Source of the DNA: Cyclonatronum proteinivorum
GTDB lineage: Bacteria > Bacteroidota > Rhodothermia > Balneolales > Cyclonatronaceae
Direction: 5' to 3'
NCBI RefSeq assembly: GCF_003353065.1
Contig: NZ_CP027806.1
Location: 2,190,501-2,254,500 of the forward strand
Length of the DNA stretch: 64,000 nucleotides
Each line of letters starts with the position of its first letter. The stretch's first letter is position 1. The translations under genes were made by a program, and so were the position numbers. Of this stretch, positions 38,613 to 47,257 are shown one piece after another. The notes below the pieces were generated by a model. It saw nothing but the letters and a program-made list of their open reading frames with translations, did no database searches and had not been told where the DNA came from.

Positions 38613-39521
38613 TTACAGCACGGCTTCAGGCGCATGCTGTGCATGGTAAAGTTCATCATGCAGCTGCGTGAGAACGGAAATCAAGGCGTCGCGCAGCGGT
38701 TGGGATTTGCTGTAAAGTTCGGCCTGCCGCTTCTTGTAGATACGGCGACCGGCTTCGGTTTCAATACAGACCGGACTGTAGCCGATGGCGCGCAGATCGT
38801 AGGGACCCGCCTGCATGTCTAAAGTACGGGCTTCGCAGGCCAGTCGGAAGGCCTGCAGGGTGAGCGATGACGGCACCCAGGGCGTTAGTTTATAGCACCA
38901 TTTATACAAATCCATGTTGGTGTGCAGACAACCGGGTTGCTCGTAATCATGCATGTTGTCGCGGGTAAGCTGTACGCTGTTTTTGGGACGCGCTGAGGGC
39001 GTGAAAAAGCGGAATGCGTCAAAATGAGAACAGTTTACGGGGCTGTTGTCAACCAGCACCCGGATTTCGCCGGGGCTCAACCTGAGCGGGAAATCGCCGT
39101 GCCGGACATCTTCTGCCTCATAGACCATCGCCCACTCGTGCATACCGCAGCACCCGAAGTTCGGGGGCCTCGAAGCGGTTGCCCGCAGAAGTTCGGTGAT
39201 CCAGCGAAGTCCGCGCTGTTTTTTTGCAGGAAAGCGGTTTAAATCCAGGAAGGCTCCTTCATCCGTAACCGAAAAAAAGCGGTCATCAAAACCATCAGCT
39301 TCAGTCGCTCCCTCAAGCATAACTCCAAATCCGGGTGTCCACTGCATGAGTTTGGAAGGCCTGAACTTGTAATAGGTGAACATAAAATCCATCACCGGAT
39401 TCTGCGCCTGCCGCGACTTCGCCTGCAGGTATCCGCCCGTCAGCTGTTCTACAGCTTCCCGGTGTGAAGCGGCCTGTGCCAGCCACTTCTTACGTGACAG
39501 ATTTTTTAGCTGTATGATCAT
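38613..39521 (-). CDS. Conserved protein of the family often labelled '3-methyladenine DNA glycosylase'
   Basis: The protein has 302 residues from the ATG at 39519-39521 (MIIQLKNLSRKKW); other starts lie at 39560 and 39614. The segments NPVMDFMFTYYKFRPSKLMQWTPGFGVML, CCGMHEWAMVY and CLHTNMDLYKWCYKLTPW resemble a family seen mostly in Actinobacteria. That family is commonly annotated as 3-methyladenine DNA glycosylase, to my knowledge without experimental support. None of the known AlkA/Tag/AAG active-site signatures is visible to me. Conserved His, Cys and Trp residues suggest an enzyme, possibly metal-dependent. The product is best treated as unknown. Confidence 0.7.
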   Translation of the reverse strand: MIIQLKNLSRKKWLAQAASHREAVEQLTGGYLQAKSRQAQNPVMDFMFTYYKFRPSKLMQWTPGFGVMLEGATEADGFDDRFFSVTDEGAFLDLNRFPAKKQRGLRWITELLRATASRPPNFGCCGMHEWAMVYEAEDVRHGDFPLRLSPGEIRVLVDNSPVNCSHFDAFRFFTPSARPKNSVQLTRDNMHDYEQPGCLHTNMDLYKWCYKLTPWVPSSLTLQAFRLACEARTLDMQAGPYDLRAIGYSPVCIETEAGRRIYKKRQAELYSKSQPLRDALISVLTQLHDELYHAQHAPEAVL

Positions 39522-39698
39522 AGCTTGTTCAGAATTACTACCTGCCGGTTTGTTATCCATCCGGATGAAACAAAGGTGAATGTATTGCCCCTCAGTACTG
39601 TTTGATGAATTCAAATATAGAGTAAGGTCGTGTTTTACAAAAACGATAAGGCCGACTAAAAACTGATTTTAACATAAATCACAAATTCATACGCTTAA

Positions 39699-40316
39699 AT
39701 GAAAGAACTTCAGACTGCCCCGCAGGAAATTACCGGTGAAATGAGCTATCAGATGTATAGGGAAATGACAGACGCACTTCTTGCTGCCGGCAAAACAACG
39801 GGTAATAACCATTCAGAAATGATGATCAGCTACACCAAAATGAATGTAACCCGCATGAAGCGCATTGACAAACATACGCCGCTTCTTGATGAGCTTGCCG
39901 GATTTGTGGCAGCCATGGAACGTCCCCAAAAATGGGTTGTCATTACCGAACCCTGGTGCGGAGACGCCGCGCAGATTGTTCCGGTATTCAACAAAATTGC
40001 CGAAGCTTCGAATGGTAACATCGAAATGGTTCTGGTGCTGCGCGATCATCATGAAGCGCTCATGAATCAATATCTCACAAACGGTGGTAAGTCCATTCCC
40101 AAGCTCATCGCGTACGATGCCGCTTCAGGAGAAGAACTCTTTAACTGGGGTCCGCGACCTGTACCCGCTCAAAAACTGTTTCTGGAGCTTAAAAATGCGG
40201 AAGCCCCTTTTCAGGAGCTTTCCGAAAAACTTCACAAATGGTATGCCGACGACAAAACCATTACCACGCAGTCTGAGCTTCTCAGCTACCTTATGAATTT
40301 TACTTCAGAACCGTAA
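39699..40316 (+). CDS. Thioredoxin-fold family protein with a single-cysteine WCGD motif
   Basis: The 205-residue cytoplasmic protein resembles the Thioredoxin_9 group. The strand-turn KWVVITEPWCGDAAQIVPVFNKIAE occupies the place of the thioredoxin active site, but CxxC is reduced to one Cys followed by Gly-Asp. The cis-Pro loop is GGKSIPKLIAYD. With one cysteine it cannot form the usual intramolecular disulfide, so a monothiol, binding or peroxide-related role is possible but unproved. The 3' end overlaps the convergent T9SS gene by 17 bp. Confidence 0.8.
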   Translation: MKELQTAPQEITGEMSYQMYREMTDALLAAGKTTGNNHSEMMISYTKMNVTRMKRIDKHTPLLDELAGFVAAMERPQKWVVITEPWCGDAAQIVPVFNKIAEASNGNIEMVLVLRDHHEALMNQYLTNGGKSIPKLIAYDAASGEELFNWGPRPVPAQKLFLELKNAEAPFQELSEKLHKWYADDKTITTQSELLSYLMNFTSEP

Positions 40317-41472
40317 AACGTCCGCTTGTAATAGATTGCGCGCCGCTTTGGTTTCCGGTAGCTGTTATGCGATACGTGTACAGGCCGGAAGCCAAAGCCG
40401 CAGCGTTAAACGGCAGATGGTGCGTGCCCTGCCCAAAATGACCATCAGCGGCTACCGCAACCTGTCTTCCCTGTACATCATACACCGCAATCCGGAGCTG
40501 TGCGCTTTCATGCAGGGAGAACACGAGATTGGTCGTCGGATTAAAGGGGTTCGGATAGTTAGGGTAAAGTGAAATCAGCGACGCCATTTCTCTTTCATCC
40601 TGCGGCCCGAGTTGTGTGCCAAGCGGCGTCAGGGATTGCTTCTCATATACACTGCCATCAATTTCAGCAATTGGCTGATTGATTTCGGCAAATGGTGGTA
40701 AGTCCAGGCGTATGGCTATTTCTGTCGGCGGCAGTTCTTCATACACAAGTCCCAATCCCTCAGCCATGTAGAATTCCGGCCCGAAATCTTCAAGTATAGG
40801 AATGGTGATGGGCTGAGGCCCGAAAATGGGTACAATTATGCTCAATGTGACATCAACACTCAGCAAAAGCTGTCCGCCTTCTGCGGAAAAAACCCCAAGG
40901 CTGTTATCGAAAGTTCTGGCCTCCAAACGCTCATAGGTGAGTCCGATACCGATATCAAGGGAATCGCCTAAACTGATACCATCAGGCAGATCAATCAAAT
41001 CACCGATTTCTTCGGGGACCTCGAAACGCAGGGTTTCATCCACGAGCTGAACAACAGTGCCGGGATCAAGCTCAAAATTGATCAGGTCAACTTCCGCATC
41101 GAAACTGATCGGAAGACCAAACTCATCAAGTGCGCCCAAATCAATCAGGTCGCTCAGGCGTGCAAATACCCGGTTTCCTTCCGCTTTAATCAGGCGCTCC
41201 GGTACCGGCGGATAAGGGGTGATCTGATAGGTTAGGGTTTCGTTGGCAAGATCCCCTTCAAAGCCCACTGTTTCGATGGAGGAAAACAGGGAATCGGCAA
41301 TAACTTCATCATCGAGATTCGTGACAATTACCCGCCATTCGGAGGCAAAAGCGGCTTCCGAATCAGCCGGAAAAAGCTGCGCAGCCTGACGGGCCTCAAG
41401 CTGCAGGGTCGCAGTGCACATCAGCAAAAAAATCAGAAACAAAGAAGAAAAAAAAGTAGCGGTAGGTTTCAT
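40300..41472 (-). CDS. Secreted protein with T9SS type A sorting domain
   Basis: The 390-residue protein begins with a signal peptide (FFSSLFLIFLLMCTATLQLEA) and ends in a sorting domain of about 85 residues: LYPNYPNPFNPTTNLVFSL, YDVQGRQVA, GTHHLPFNAAALASGLYTYRI, GRFTVLK. The 280-residue middle is rich in Asp, Leu and Ile (DLIDLPDGISLGDSLDIGIGL) with no recognised domain, and looks like beta-rich adhesin or structural sequence. It is likely exported through T9SS to the surface. It lies 31 bp downstream of the metalloprotease-like gene and is probably co-transcribed with it. Confidence 0.8.
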   Translation of the reverse strand: MKPTATFFSSLFLIFLLMCTATLQLEARQAAQLFPADSEAAFASEWRVIVTNLDDEVIADSLFSSIETVGFEGDLANETLTYQITPYPPVPERLIKAEGNRVFARLSDLIDLGALDEFGLPISFDAEVDLINFELDPGTVVQLVDETLRFEVPEEIGDLIDLPDGISLGDSLDIGIGLTYERLEARTFDNSLGVFSAEGGQLLLSVDVTLSIIVPIFGPQPITIPILEDFGPEFYMAEGLGLVYEELPPTEIAIRLDLPPFAEINQPIAEIDGSVYEKQSLTPLGTQLGPQDEREMASLISLYPNYPNPFNPTTNLVFSLHESAQLRIAVYDVQGRQVAVAADGHFGQGTHHLPFNAAALASGLYTYRITATGNQSGAQSITSGRFTVLK

Positions 41473-41503
41473 AGCGTTAGTCGGGTTTTAGATCATAAAT
41501 AAG

Positions 41504-44203
41504 TTAGCGTAATCTAATCATTTTACGGGCCTTAGTGAAGCGCTCATCGCTGTTCACCGCTTCGGCATGAATGCGGTAAAAGAACAGGCCGTTGGCCATC
41601 CAGCGTGACTCCCATTCATACTCGTGAATACCAGGCTGCAGGAGTTCGCCGCTGAGCACGGTGCCCACCAGGCGACCCTGAACATCATGGATGGTAAGGC
41701 CCACCACGGCTTCCTCGGGCAGAATGAAGCTGATGGTCGTGCTCTGACGAAACGGGTTCGGGAAATTCTGAGACAGGGTGAAATCCTCAAGCCGCAGGAG
41801 CACCTGCGTCTCCGAGCTCAGTACCGAACCACCCGGATTCGACACCCGGACCGTGTAAATTCCTTCATCGGCAGTGTCCATGTCATCAATCTGATACATC
41901 CGTCCGGTTTCGTCGTAAAGGGGCAGGCCGTCTTTAAACCACTGATATACCGGCTCCGGCGTACCGGTTGCGGCGACTTCCAGCGTGAAGCTGCCGCCGG
42001 GGACTACCGTGCCTGAAACCGGCTGACGCGTAATCTCGGGCGCTTCAACGGGTCCTTCATAGCTGCCGGAAATGCGCACAGAAGCCAGCAAATTGTTGCG
42101 GTTGGTGTAGCGGAACCAGTCCGCCGGGTCAGCGCTGGGCGGCTCAATAAACAGACGCGTTCGCACCGGGAAATAATTGCTGTCGCTGGCATTGTTACTG
42201 CCCCCATCAAGCAAAAACTCCACCCGTGAAGCCGGGTTCAGCACTTCAAACACGATGAAAAAATCGCCGTCAGCCGGCGTCGTCCAGGCCGCGGCACTCA
42301 GGTTAATACTGTTGGCACCGCGCACAAGCTGATTCAGGGGCACGGTAACCGCTTCAATCTCAGTGCCGGGAACAGGACCCGATGTAGAGCCGACAACCGT
42401 ATGCAGGCTTATCCGCAAATCGCCACCGCCCACAAGGCTACTGTCGCGCCCGTTAACCGTGAAGCCAACCTCCGTTATGCGACCGGGCAGCTCGGGCGAA
42501 AACCGTTTTGCAAGCTTGCGGATACCGCGCCGCGACTCCTGCCGCTGATCTCCGGGAAGTTCGGCAAAAGCCGTCGGCTGACCGGCATAACTCAGGGTTC
42601 GCGTCACAATCGGCAGGGTCTGCCAGCTTGCACTGTAGGAAAAACTGAGTGTCGGGGCATTCAGCGGAAACACAGACCCGCCGCTGCCTTCACCGGACAA
42701 ATCGGCGGCCATGCCATCAGCCAGAAACGAAGCCGGCACGCCCGTTTCAGGCGGTGTGACAGCAACGGCCGTCAAAACCACACGCTCGAAAGGTCCCGGC
42801 AGCTCATAACTCCCCGGCTCAAAAAACATCACCTCAGGATCAAGATTCACATCCTCCGGAAAACCAATCACCGCAAAATGAACGCCGTCCGATCCGCTGA
42901 TGGTCAGGTTCAAGTTTTCCACCCCAATAAACTCGCTATACTCGGCACCGCCGTAAAACAGCGTAGCACTTCGGCTTGCCTCCGTCTGTCCGCTGAAATA
43001 CTGAAAGGTTGGAAAGGTAACCCGATTTGCCCGTCGGCGGATATCCCCGTAGCTGAACCGGGTATCGGCTCCAAGCGGCAGGTTGATGAAATTGGCGATG
43101 TGGAAATCACGCAGGATCTCCTCAAAACTGAGTCCCTGTGCCGCAGCAAGTGCTTCGTAAGCCTGAAGCCGTCCGCCGGATGAACGTGTAAGGGCACCGG
43201 TGGCTTCCGGACCAAACCGCTCAAACAAGTACGAATGCAGCAAGGACGCCCGCTGATAGTCAATGAGAACCTCCGGACTGTTCCGACGCCAGGTGTAAAG
43301 CTCCTGATCAATCTCGAGCGGATCAGAAAGATAAGACGGACTCCGCCCCGGAAAGCCTGTCAGCAATTCCGCCCATTCGCTTTGGCCCTCGTTCTGAAAA
43401 ATATGGAGCCCCCCGTAATTGGCATGGATCAGGTGCTGCAACTCATGCGCGGCAACGCTCCGAACCCGAAGCGCATTGACCTGCCCCTCATTATAAATAA
43501 GCGGTCGGGAATTCAGGTAGATGATATCGGCTGCGTTGCTGTTACTGTTATCCGGCACCAAATCAACCGGATCAAAAAAACCCGCCACAAAGCCGCGGGT
43601 ACTGCCCGGCGTCCAGCCGTCAATCACATCGGTGATCAGGATATTCAGAATGCCTGAACCGTCAATGTTGGGCATATTGCCAAAAACTTCGGTACCGATC
43701 TCAATAATCCCCCGCTCCGGATCGATGGAAAGCGCGGGCGTGCTGTTGCTCATCACCTCCAGAAGCCCCTCGATCACCTCCTCATTCACCTTATCCGGCG
43801 CAAACTCCCCGTTTTCGACCCATATACGGATTTCATCACTCAACCCGCGCAGCGTAAACCCAAGCGTTCGCCAGGTATTATTCGTAAGGTTACGCACCCG
43901 AAAATTACGCGTATCACCCAAGGCAGCGTCAGCATGCAGGGCCTCGGTCAGCGCCCCTTCCGGCTGAAGCCTGCGCAGTTCCCTGTACTGCCGCAGCGCC
44001 TCCTGAGACTGCGCATCCTGCAAAACCCCGTCTGCGCTGCACATCAAACGCGCCCCAAGACCCAGGTCAATCCGGTCCCAAAACCCCGGCTGCACACTAT
44101 GCTCCGCCCCCTCATGCGGCAGACTTTGAGAGACATACTGCCCCTGCGCCGGAGCAACACAAAGCGCACAAAACAACGCAACAAACAGGAAATAACGAAC
44201 CAT
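41504..44203 (-). CDS. M30-like zinc metalloprotease with Ig-like and T9SS sorting domains
   Basis: The 899-residue secreted protein has a signal peptide (YFLFVALFCALCVAPAQG). A catalytic region contains HELQHLIHANY at residues 253-263 (HExxH zinc site) and NEGQSEWAELL from residue 271, whose Glu could be the third ligand. This arrangement resembles the M30/hyicolysin group. The centre (about 420-690) is beta-rich with no recognised domain. An Ig-like domain follows at about 715-810 (PEPVYQWFKDGLPL..DEGIYTVRVSNPGGS), then the sorting domain NFPNPFRQSTTISFIL..MIRLR. It probably acts on extracellular proteins. It is first of a two-gene unit; repeat island 3 lies upstream. Confidence 0.82.
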   Translation of the reverse strand: MVRYFLFVALFCALCVAPAQGQYVSQSLPHEGAEHSVQPGFWDRIDLGLGARLMCSADGVLQDAQSQEALRQYRELRRLQPEGALTEALHADAALGDTRNFRVRNLTNNTWRTLGFTLRGLSDEIRIWVENGEFAPDKVNEEVIEGLLEVMSNSTPALSIDPERGIIEIGTEVFGNMPNIDGSGILNILITDVIDGWTPGSTRGFVAGFFDPVDLVPDNSNSNAADIIYLNSRPLIYNEGQVNALRVRSVAAHELQHLIHANYGGLHIFQNEGQSEWAELLTGFPGRSPSYLSDPLEIDQELYTWRRNSPEVLIDYQRASLLHSYLFERFGPEATGALTRSSGGRLQAYEALAAAQGLSFEEILRDFHIANFINLPLGADTRFSYGDIRRRANRVTFPTFQYFSGQTEASRSATLFYGGAEYSEFIGVENLNLTISGSDGVHFAVIGFPEDVNLDPEVMFFEPGSYELPGPFERVVLTAVAVTPPETGVPASFLADGMAADLSGEGSGGSVFPLNAPTLSFSYSASWQTLPIVTRTLSYAGQPTAFAELPGDQRQESRRGIRKLAKRFSPELPGRITEVGFTVNGRDSSLVGGGDLRISLHTVVGSTSGPVPGTEIEAVTVPLNQLVRGANSINLSAAAWTTPADGDFFIVFEVLNPASRVEFLLDGGSNNASDSNYFPVRTRLFIEPPSADPADWFRYTNRNNLLASVRISGSYEGPVEAPEITRQPVSGTVVPGGSFTLEVAATGTPEPVYQWFKDGLPLYDETGRMYQIDDMDTADEGIYTVRVSNPGGSVLSSETQVLLRLEDFTLSQNFPNPFRQSTTISFILPEEAVVGLTIHDVQGRLVGTVLSGELLQPGIHEYEWESRWMANGLFFYRIHAEAVNSDERFTKARKMIRLR

Positions 44204-44406
44204 GAACAGATATTTAAGATGAAAACACAGCTACCAAACAAAGGGATTAATGCAACAAACTACAACAAACCAACCAAACCCAAAATAGTTCTTTCACACG
44301 AACAACAAAGCCCCTAACAATATCAAACACAAAAACCCAATCTCCTCATCAGAACCAGCCAACAACATCATCACCCTGCCACCCGCTGCATGCCCATGCC
44401 GCAGCA

Positions 44407-44505
44407 TTTTTTATTTTTTTTGGAAAACTCAGAGAACATCAGGGGCACCGTGACAGATTGAAAGCTCCCAAGTCAAAGATGAAGGCGTTGCTTTTTTTCT
44501 TCGGA
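44407..44505 (+). repeat. Dispersed ~95-bp intergenic repeat, copy 4
   Basis: TTTTTTTTGGAAAACTCAGA, GAACATCAGGGGCACCGTG, CTCCCAAGTCAAAGATGAAG, GCGTTGCTTTTTTTC, in the same block order as the other copies. Confidence 0.8.
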
Positions 44506-44564
44506 GGCAGTCTGCCGTCAGCGGGGGCGGATTACAAAAAACGAACTCACACTCCGTGGACCGC

Positions 44565-44690
44565 CCTTTTTTCAGTGCGTCATGATACAGTATGTCAGTG
44601 TGTCATTTTTGGTTTATACTATTGTTATTATCAGGGATACAAAATTCCCCTCTCGAGAGAGGTGGCCCCGGCAGCAGCGTGTAAAGACCC
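44565..44690 (+). repeat. Direct repeat, left copy, ending in the palindrome
   Basis: CTTTTTTCAGTGCGTCA, GATACAGTATGTCAGTGTG and GGGATACAAAATT lead into the CCCTCTCGAGAG palindrome and GGTGGCCCCGG. The same order recurs about 332 bp downstream. Confidence 0.75.
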
Positions 44691-44896
44691 TTAAAGCCCG
44701 AACAGCATCCATTCCTTTTCAAAGCACCGAATCCGGCGGGCCGGGGTGTGACACGATGCTGCTCGAAGCCACGAACCGAATTTCCAGCACATTACAAGTA
44801 ATGGTCAACCGGCGCGAGAGAACTCCGTGGCGTAAGGCGTCGAATACCAGCACCGAAGCGGTCACACCCCGCCCGTTCGCTACGCTCACCCGGGCA

Positions 44897-45015
44897 CCCC
44901 TTTTTTCAGTGCGTCACGATACAGTATGTCAGTGTGTTGTAATTTGGTTATCGTGCTGTTATTATTTGGGATACAAAATTACCCTCTCGAGAGGGGTGGC
45001 CCCGGTAGTAGCGTG
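44897..45015 (+). repeat. Direct repeat, right copy, ending in the palindrome
   Basis: This second copy of the CAGTGCGTCA..GATACAGTATGTCAGTGTG..GGGATACAAAATT block again abuts the palindrome and GGTGGCCCCGG. Between the copies stands another palindrome-distal block containing GGGCCGGGGTGTGACA. Confidence 0.75.
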
Positions 45016-45235
45016 TGAAGAGCCTTGAAGCCCGAACAACATCCATTCCCTTTCAAAGCACCGATGCCGGCGGGCCGGGGTGTGGGAGTGGTGATCGAAG
45101 CATGTGAGTTTCGGTGCAACCTGATTACCCGTGAAAGGAAGGAACGGAGCGGATCCGATCTCCAAAAATCAAATTACCGGCTTTTTACCGCAATGAGTAT
45201 GCACAATACGAACACCTGTGGTAAAATCACCCGCG

Positions 45236-45326
45236 ATGTTATGCCGCCCTTTCAGGGCTCCGTTTTGATGGGCCGTGATCCCGGGGTTGGCACCCCGGGC
45301 TATGGTATGTCGCCCTTTCAGGGCTG
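45236..45326 (-). repeat. Triple-hairpin core, copy 6 (reverse)
   Basis: GCCCTTTCAGGGC, CCCGGGGT-TGGC-ACCCCGGG and GCCCTTTCAGGGC appear in the opposite orientation to copies 1-5. The central stem is intact and the linker resembles island 1. Confidence 0.88.
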
Positions 45327-45721
45327 TTTCACGACGATTTACGCAATGGAACCAAACCTACAGCGCCCAGGCAAACTTTCAGGGTTTCCGAAACCTTGAG
45401 GTTTTTTTCGACCCTGTGGCATGCATTGGCTGACATCGGCCAAGCGGGGAGGCTCCTTGGCGTAAGGGGGCCAAATTGGTCATCGAGACTGTCACACCCC
45501 GCCCAGACACCATCCGAGTCGTTTTAACAGTTTTGGCTGTTTTCAGCTTCTTGCCCTTGTTCACGTATTTCCAGTGGGCACCCCTCTCGCAGAGGGGTGT
45601 TTGGCTTCGAGGTTGATTATGGCTTCCACCTCAAAAAAAAAGAATGCAGGCAGGGTGCGAAAATTGCTGTTAATGCATTACTTACAAATGCTTATGTCGA
45701 TACGGGCTAAGGTAATGTCTT

Positions 45722-46348
45722 TTAACTGTGCCGTTTTTCGAGTTCTTTGACGAGATCTGTAAGGTGCATTTTTTTTTCGGTTAGCAGCAGCATGAGGTGG
45801 AAAAGGAGGTCCGAGGCTTCATAGATAAATTCTTTTTCGTCCTCATTTTTGGCCGCAATAACCGTTTCGACCGCTTCTTCGCCTACTTTTTGGGCGATTT
45901 TGTCGAGGCCTTTTTTGAACATACTTGTCGTATAGGAACCTTCCGGAAGCGTTGATTTGCGGGTTTCAAGGAGGTGCTGAAGTTTGATCAGAAATCCGAG
46001 CTCGTTTTCAGGTGCAGGGCTTTCACGGTAGAAACAGCTGGTTTCGCCCGTGTGACAGGTAGGTCCTTCAGGGTGGGCCGTTATGAGAAGAGCATCGGCA
46101 TCACAGTCGTAGCGGAGGCTTTGCAGGTGCAGAAAATTACCTGAACTTTCACCTTTGATCCAAAGCTGTTGACGGCTGCGGCTGAAGAAGGTGACTTTGC
46201 CACTTTCGAGAGTTTTTTCGAGGGAGGCAGCATTCATATAACCCAGCATGAGTACGCGTAGGCTTTCAGCGTCCTGCACTATGGCGGGAATCAGACCTTT
46301 TTCATCGAATTTGAGGGTGTCAACGGGAAAGTTCCGGGAAGTGCTCAT
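45722..46348 (-). CDS. hisI: Bifunctional phosphoribosyl-AMP cyclohydrolase / phosphoribosyl-ATP diphosphatase
   Basis: The 208-residue HisIE fusion catalyses steps two and three of histidine synthesis. The cyclohydrolase half (about 1-110) carries FFSRSRQQLWIKGESSG, LRYDCDADALL and the zinc-binding GPTCHTGETSCF. The pyrophosphohydrolase half (about 115-205) carries GSYTTSMFKKGLDKIAQKVGEEAVETVIAAKN and DLLFHLMLLL. It follows hisF by 44 bp in the same direction. The remaining his genes are not in the window. Confidence 0.96.
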   Translation of the reverse strand: MSTSRNFPVDTLKFDEKGLIPAIVQDAESLRVLMLGYMNAASLEKTLESGKVTFFSRSRQQLWIKGESSGNFLHLQSLRYDCDADALLITAHPEGPTCHTGETSCFYRESPAPENELGFLIKLQHLLETRKSTLPEGSYTTSMFKKGLDKIAQKVGEEAVETVIAAKNEDEKEFIYEASDLLFHLMLLLTEKKMHLTDLVKELEKRHS

Positions 46349-46392
46349 GATGTTGTATCAGCGTTTGGAATGGTTCAGATTCTTTGGTTGGG

Positions 46393-47166
46393 TCAGAGCC
46401 GGACCGGGATGCCGGCATCGCTCACTTGTTGTTTTAGGTCGGGTATTTCAATCTCTTTGAAGTGAAAAATACTTGCGGCAAGTACCGCATCAGCCGTTCC
46501 GTCCTTGATGGCTTCTATGCAGTGCGCGATGGTGCCGGCGCCTCCGCTTGCAATGAGAGGCAGGCTGACTGCAGCCGAGACCGCACGAAGTAAAGGAATG
46601 TCATAGCCGGATTTGGTTCCATCCTTATCCATGCTCGTGAGCAGAATTTCCCCGGCGCCACGGCGCGTTACTTCTTTGACCCAATCAATGGCATCGAGAC
46701 CTGTATCGTAGGTCCCCGACCTGGTAAAGATGTGCCAATGCGGGGCATCAGCCGGAGATTCGGGGCGCAGTCGGGCATCGATGGCGGCAACAACACATTG
46801 GCTTCCAAAGCGGGCCGCAGCTTCACTGATGAGGCCAGGGTTTACGACAATGGCACTGTTCAGCGAAACTTTATCGGCACCGGCTGCAAGCAAATCGCCG
46901 ATTTCATCCGCTGCTTTAATACCGCCGCCAACTGTGAAGGGAATGGTGATGTTTCGGGAGATTTCCCGGACCAGATCTATCAGCGTTTTACGCTTTTCAT
47001 TTGTAGCGGTGATGTCTAGGAAAACGAGTTCGTCAGCACCTTCCTCACTGTACCGAACGGCGAGCTCAACGGGATCCCCTGCATCACGTAGTCCGAGGAA
47101 GTTGACGCCTTTTACGGTACGCCCGTTTTTGATATCAAGACATGGAATAATTCGCTTGGCTAACAT
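46393..47166 (-). CDS. hisF: Imidazole glycerol phosphate synthase, cyclase subunit
   Basis: The 257-residue TIM barrel joins the HisH-derived ammonia to the ribulotide to make imidazole glycerol phosphate and [28 protein letters not shown] is at the N-terminus (catalytic Asp in CLDIKNGR). FTVGGGIK and [12 protein letters not shown] follow, then VVAIDAR near residue 129 (second catalytic Asp). [15 protein letters not shown] and LIASGGAGT bind the phosphate. The glutaminase partner hisH is not adjacent. It is upstream of hisIE in a two-gene unit. Confidence 0.97.
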   Translation of the reverse strand: MLAKRIIPCLDIKNGRTVKGVNFLGLRDAGDPVELAVRYSEEGADELVFLDITATNEKRKTLIDLVREISRNITIPFTVGGGIKAADEIGDLLAAGADKVSLNSAIVVNPGLISEAAARFGSQCVVAAIDARLRPESPADAPHWHIFTRSGTYDTGLDAIDWVKEVTRRGAGEILLTSMDKDGTKSGYDIPLLRAVSAAVSLPLIASGGAGTIAHCIEAIKDGTADAVLAASIFHFKEIEIPDLKQQVSDAGIPVRL

Positions 47167-47257
47167 GCAGTGCTAATGGGTAGAAATTTTCTTTCGAAAT
47201 AAAGGTCAAAAAAAGGAGGTGTACGGAAGTATGCGGCCGTGAAAAAGCAGATCATAT

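Larger units (their letters stand above)
44204..45721. repeat. Intergenic region with repeat island 3
   Basis: About 44565-45620 holds the same composite blocks as islands 1 and 2, mostly in reverse orientation: two palindrome copies (about 44646 and 44983), the GGGCCGGGGTGTGGGAG block, one triple-hairpin core and a final degenerate palindrome near 45581. A dispersed-repeat copy stands at its left side. The 124-codon open frame 45025-45399 is made of repeat sequence and is not called. Confidence 0.82.

Noticed and set aside
38613-38659. Overlap between the solute-binding protein and its upstream gene
   Set aside because: It arises only if the longest frame is used; the signal-peptide start at 38572 removes the overlap.
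45025-45399. 124-codon open frame as a protein gene
   Set aside because: It is made of repeat-unit sequence, including the triple-hairpin core, and equivalent frames are broken in other copies.
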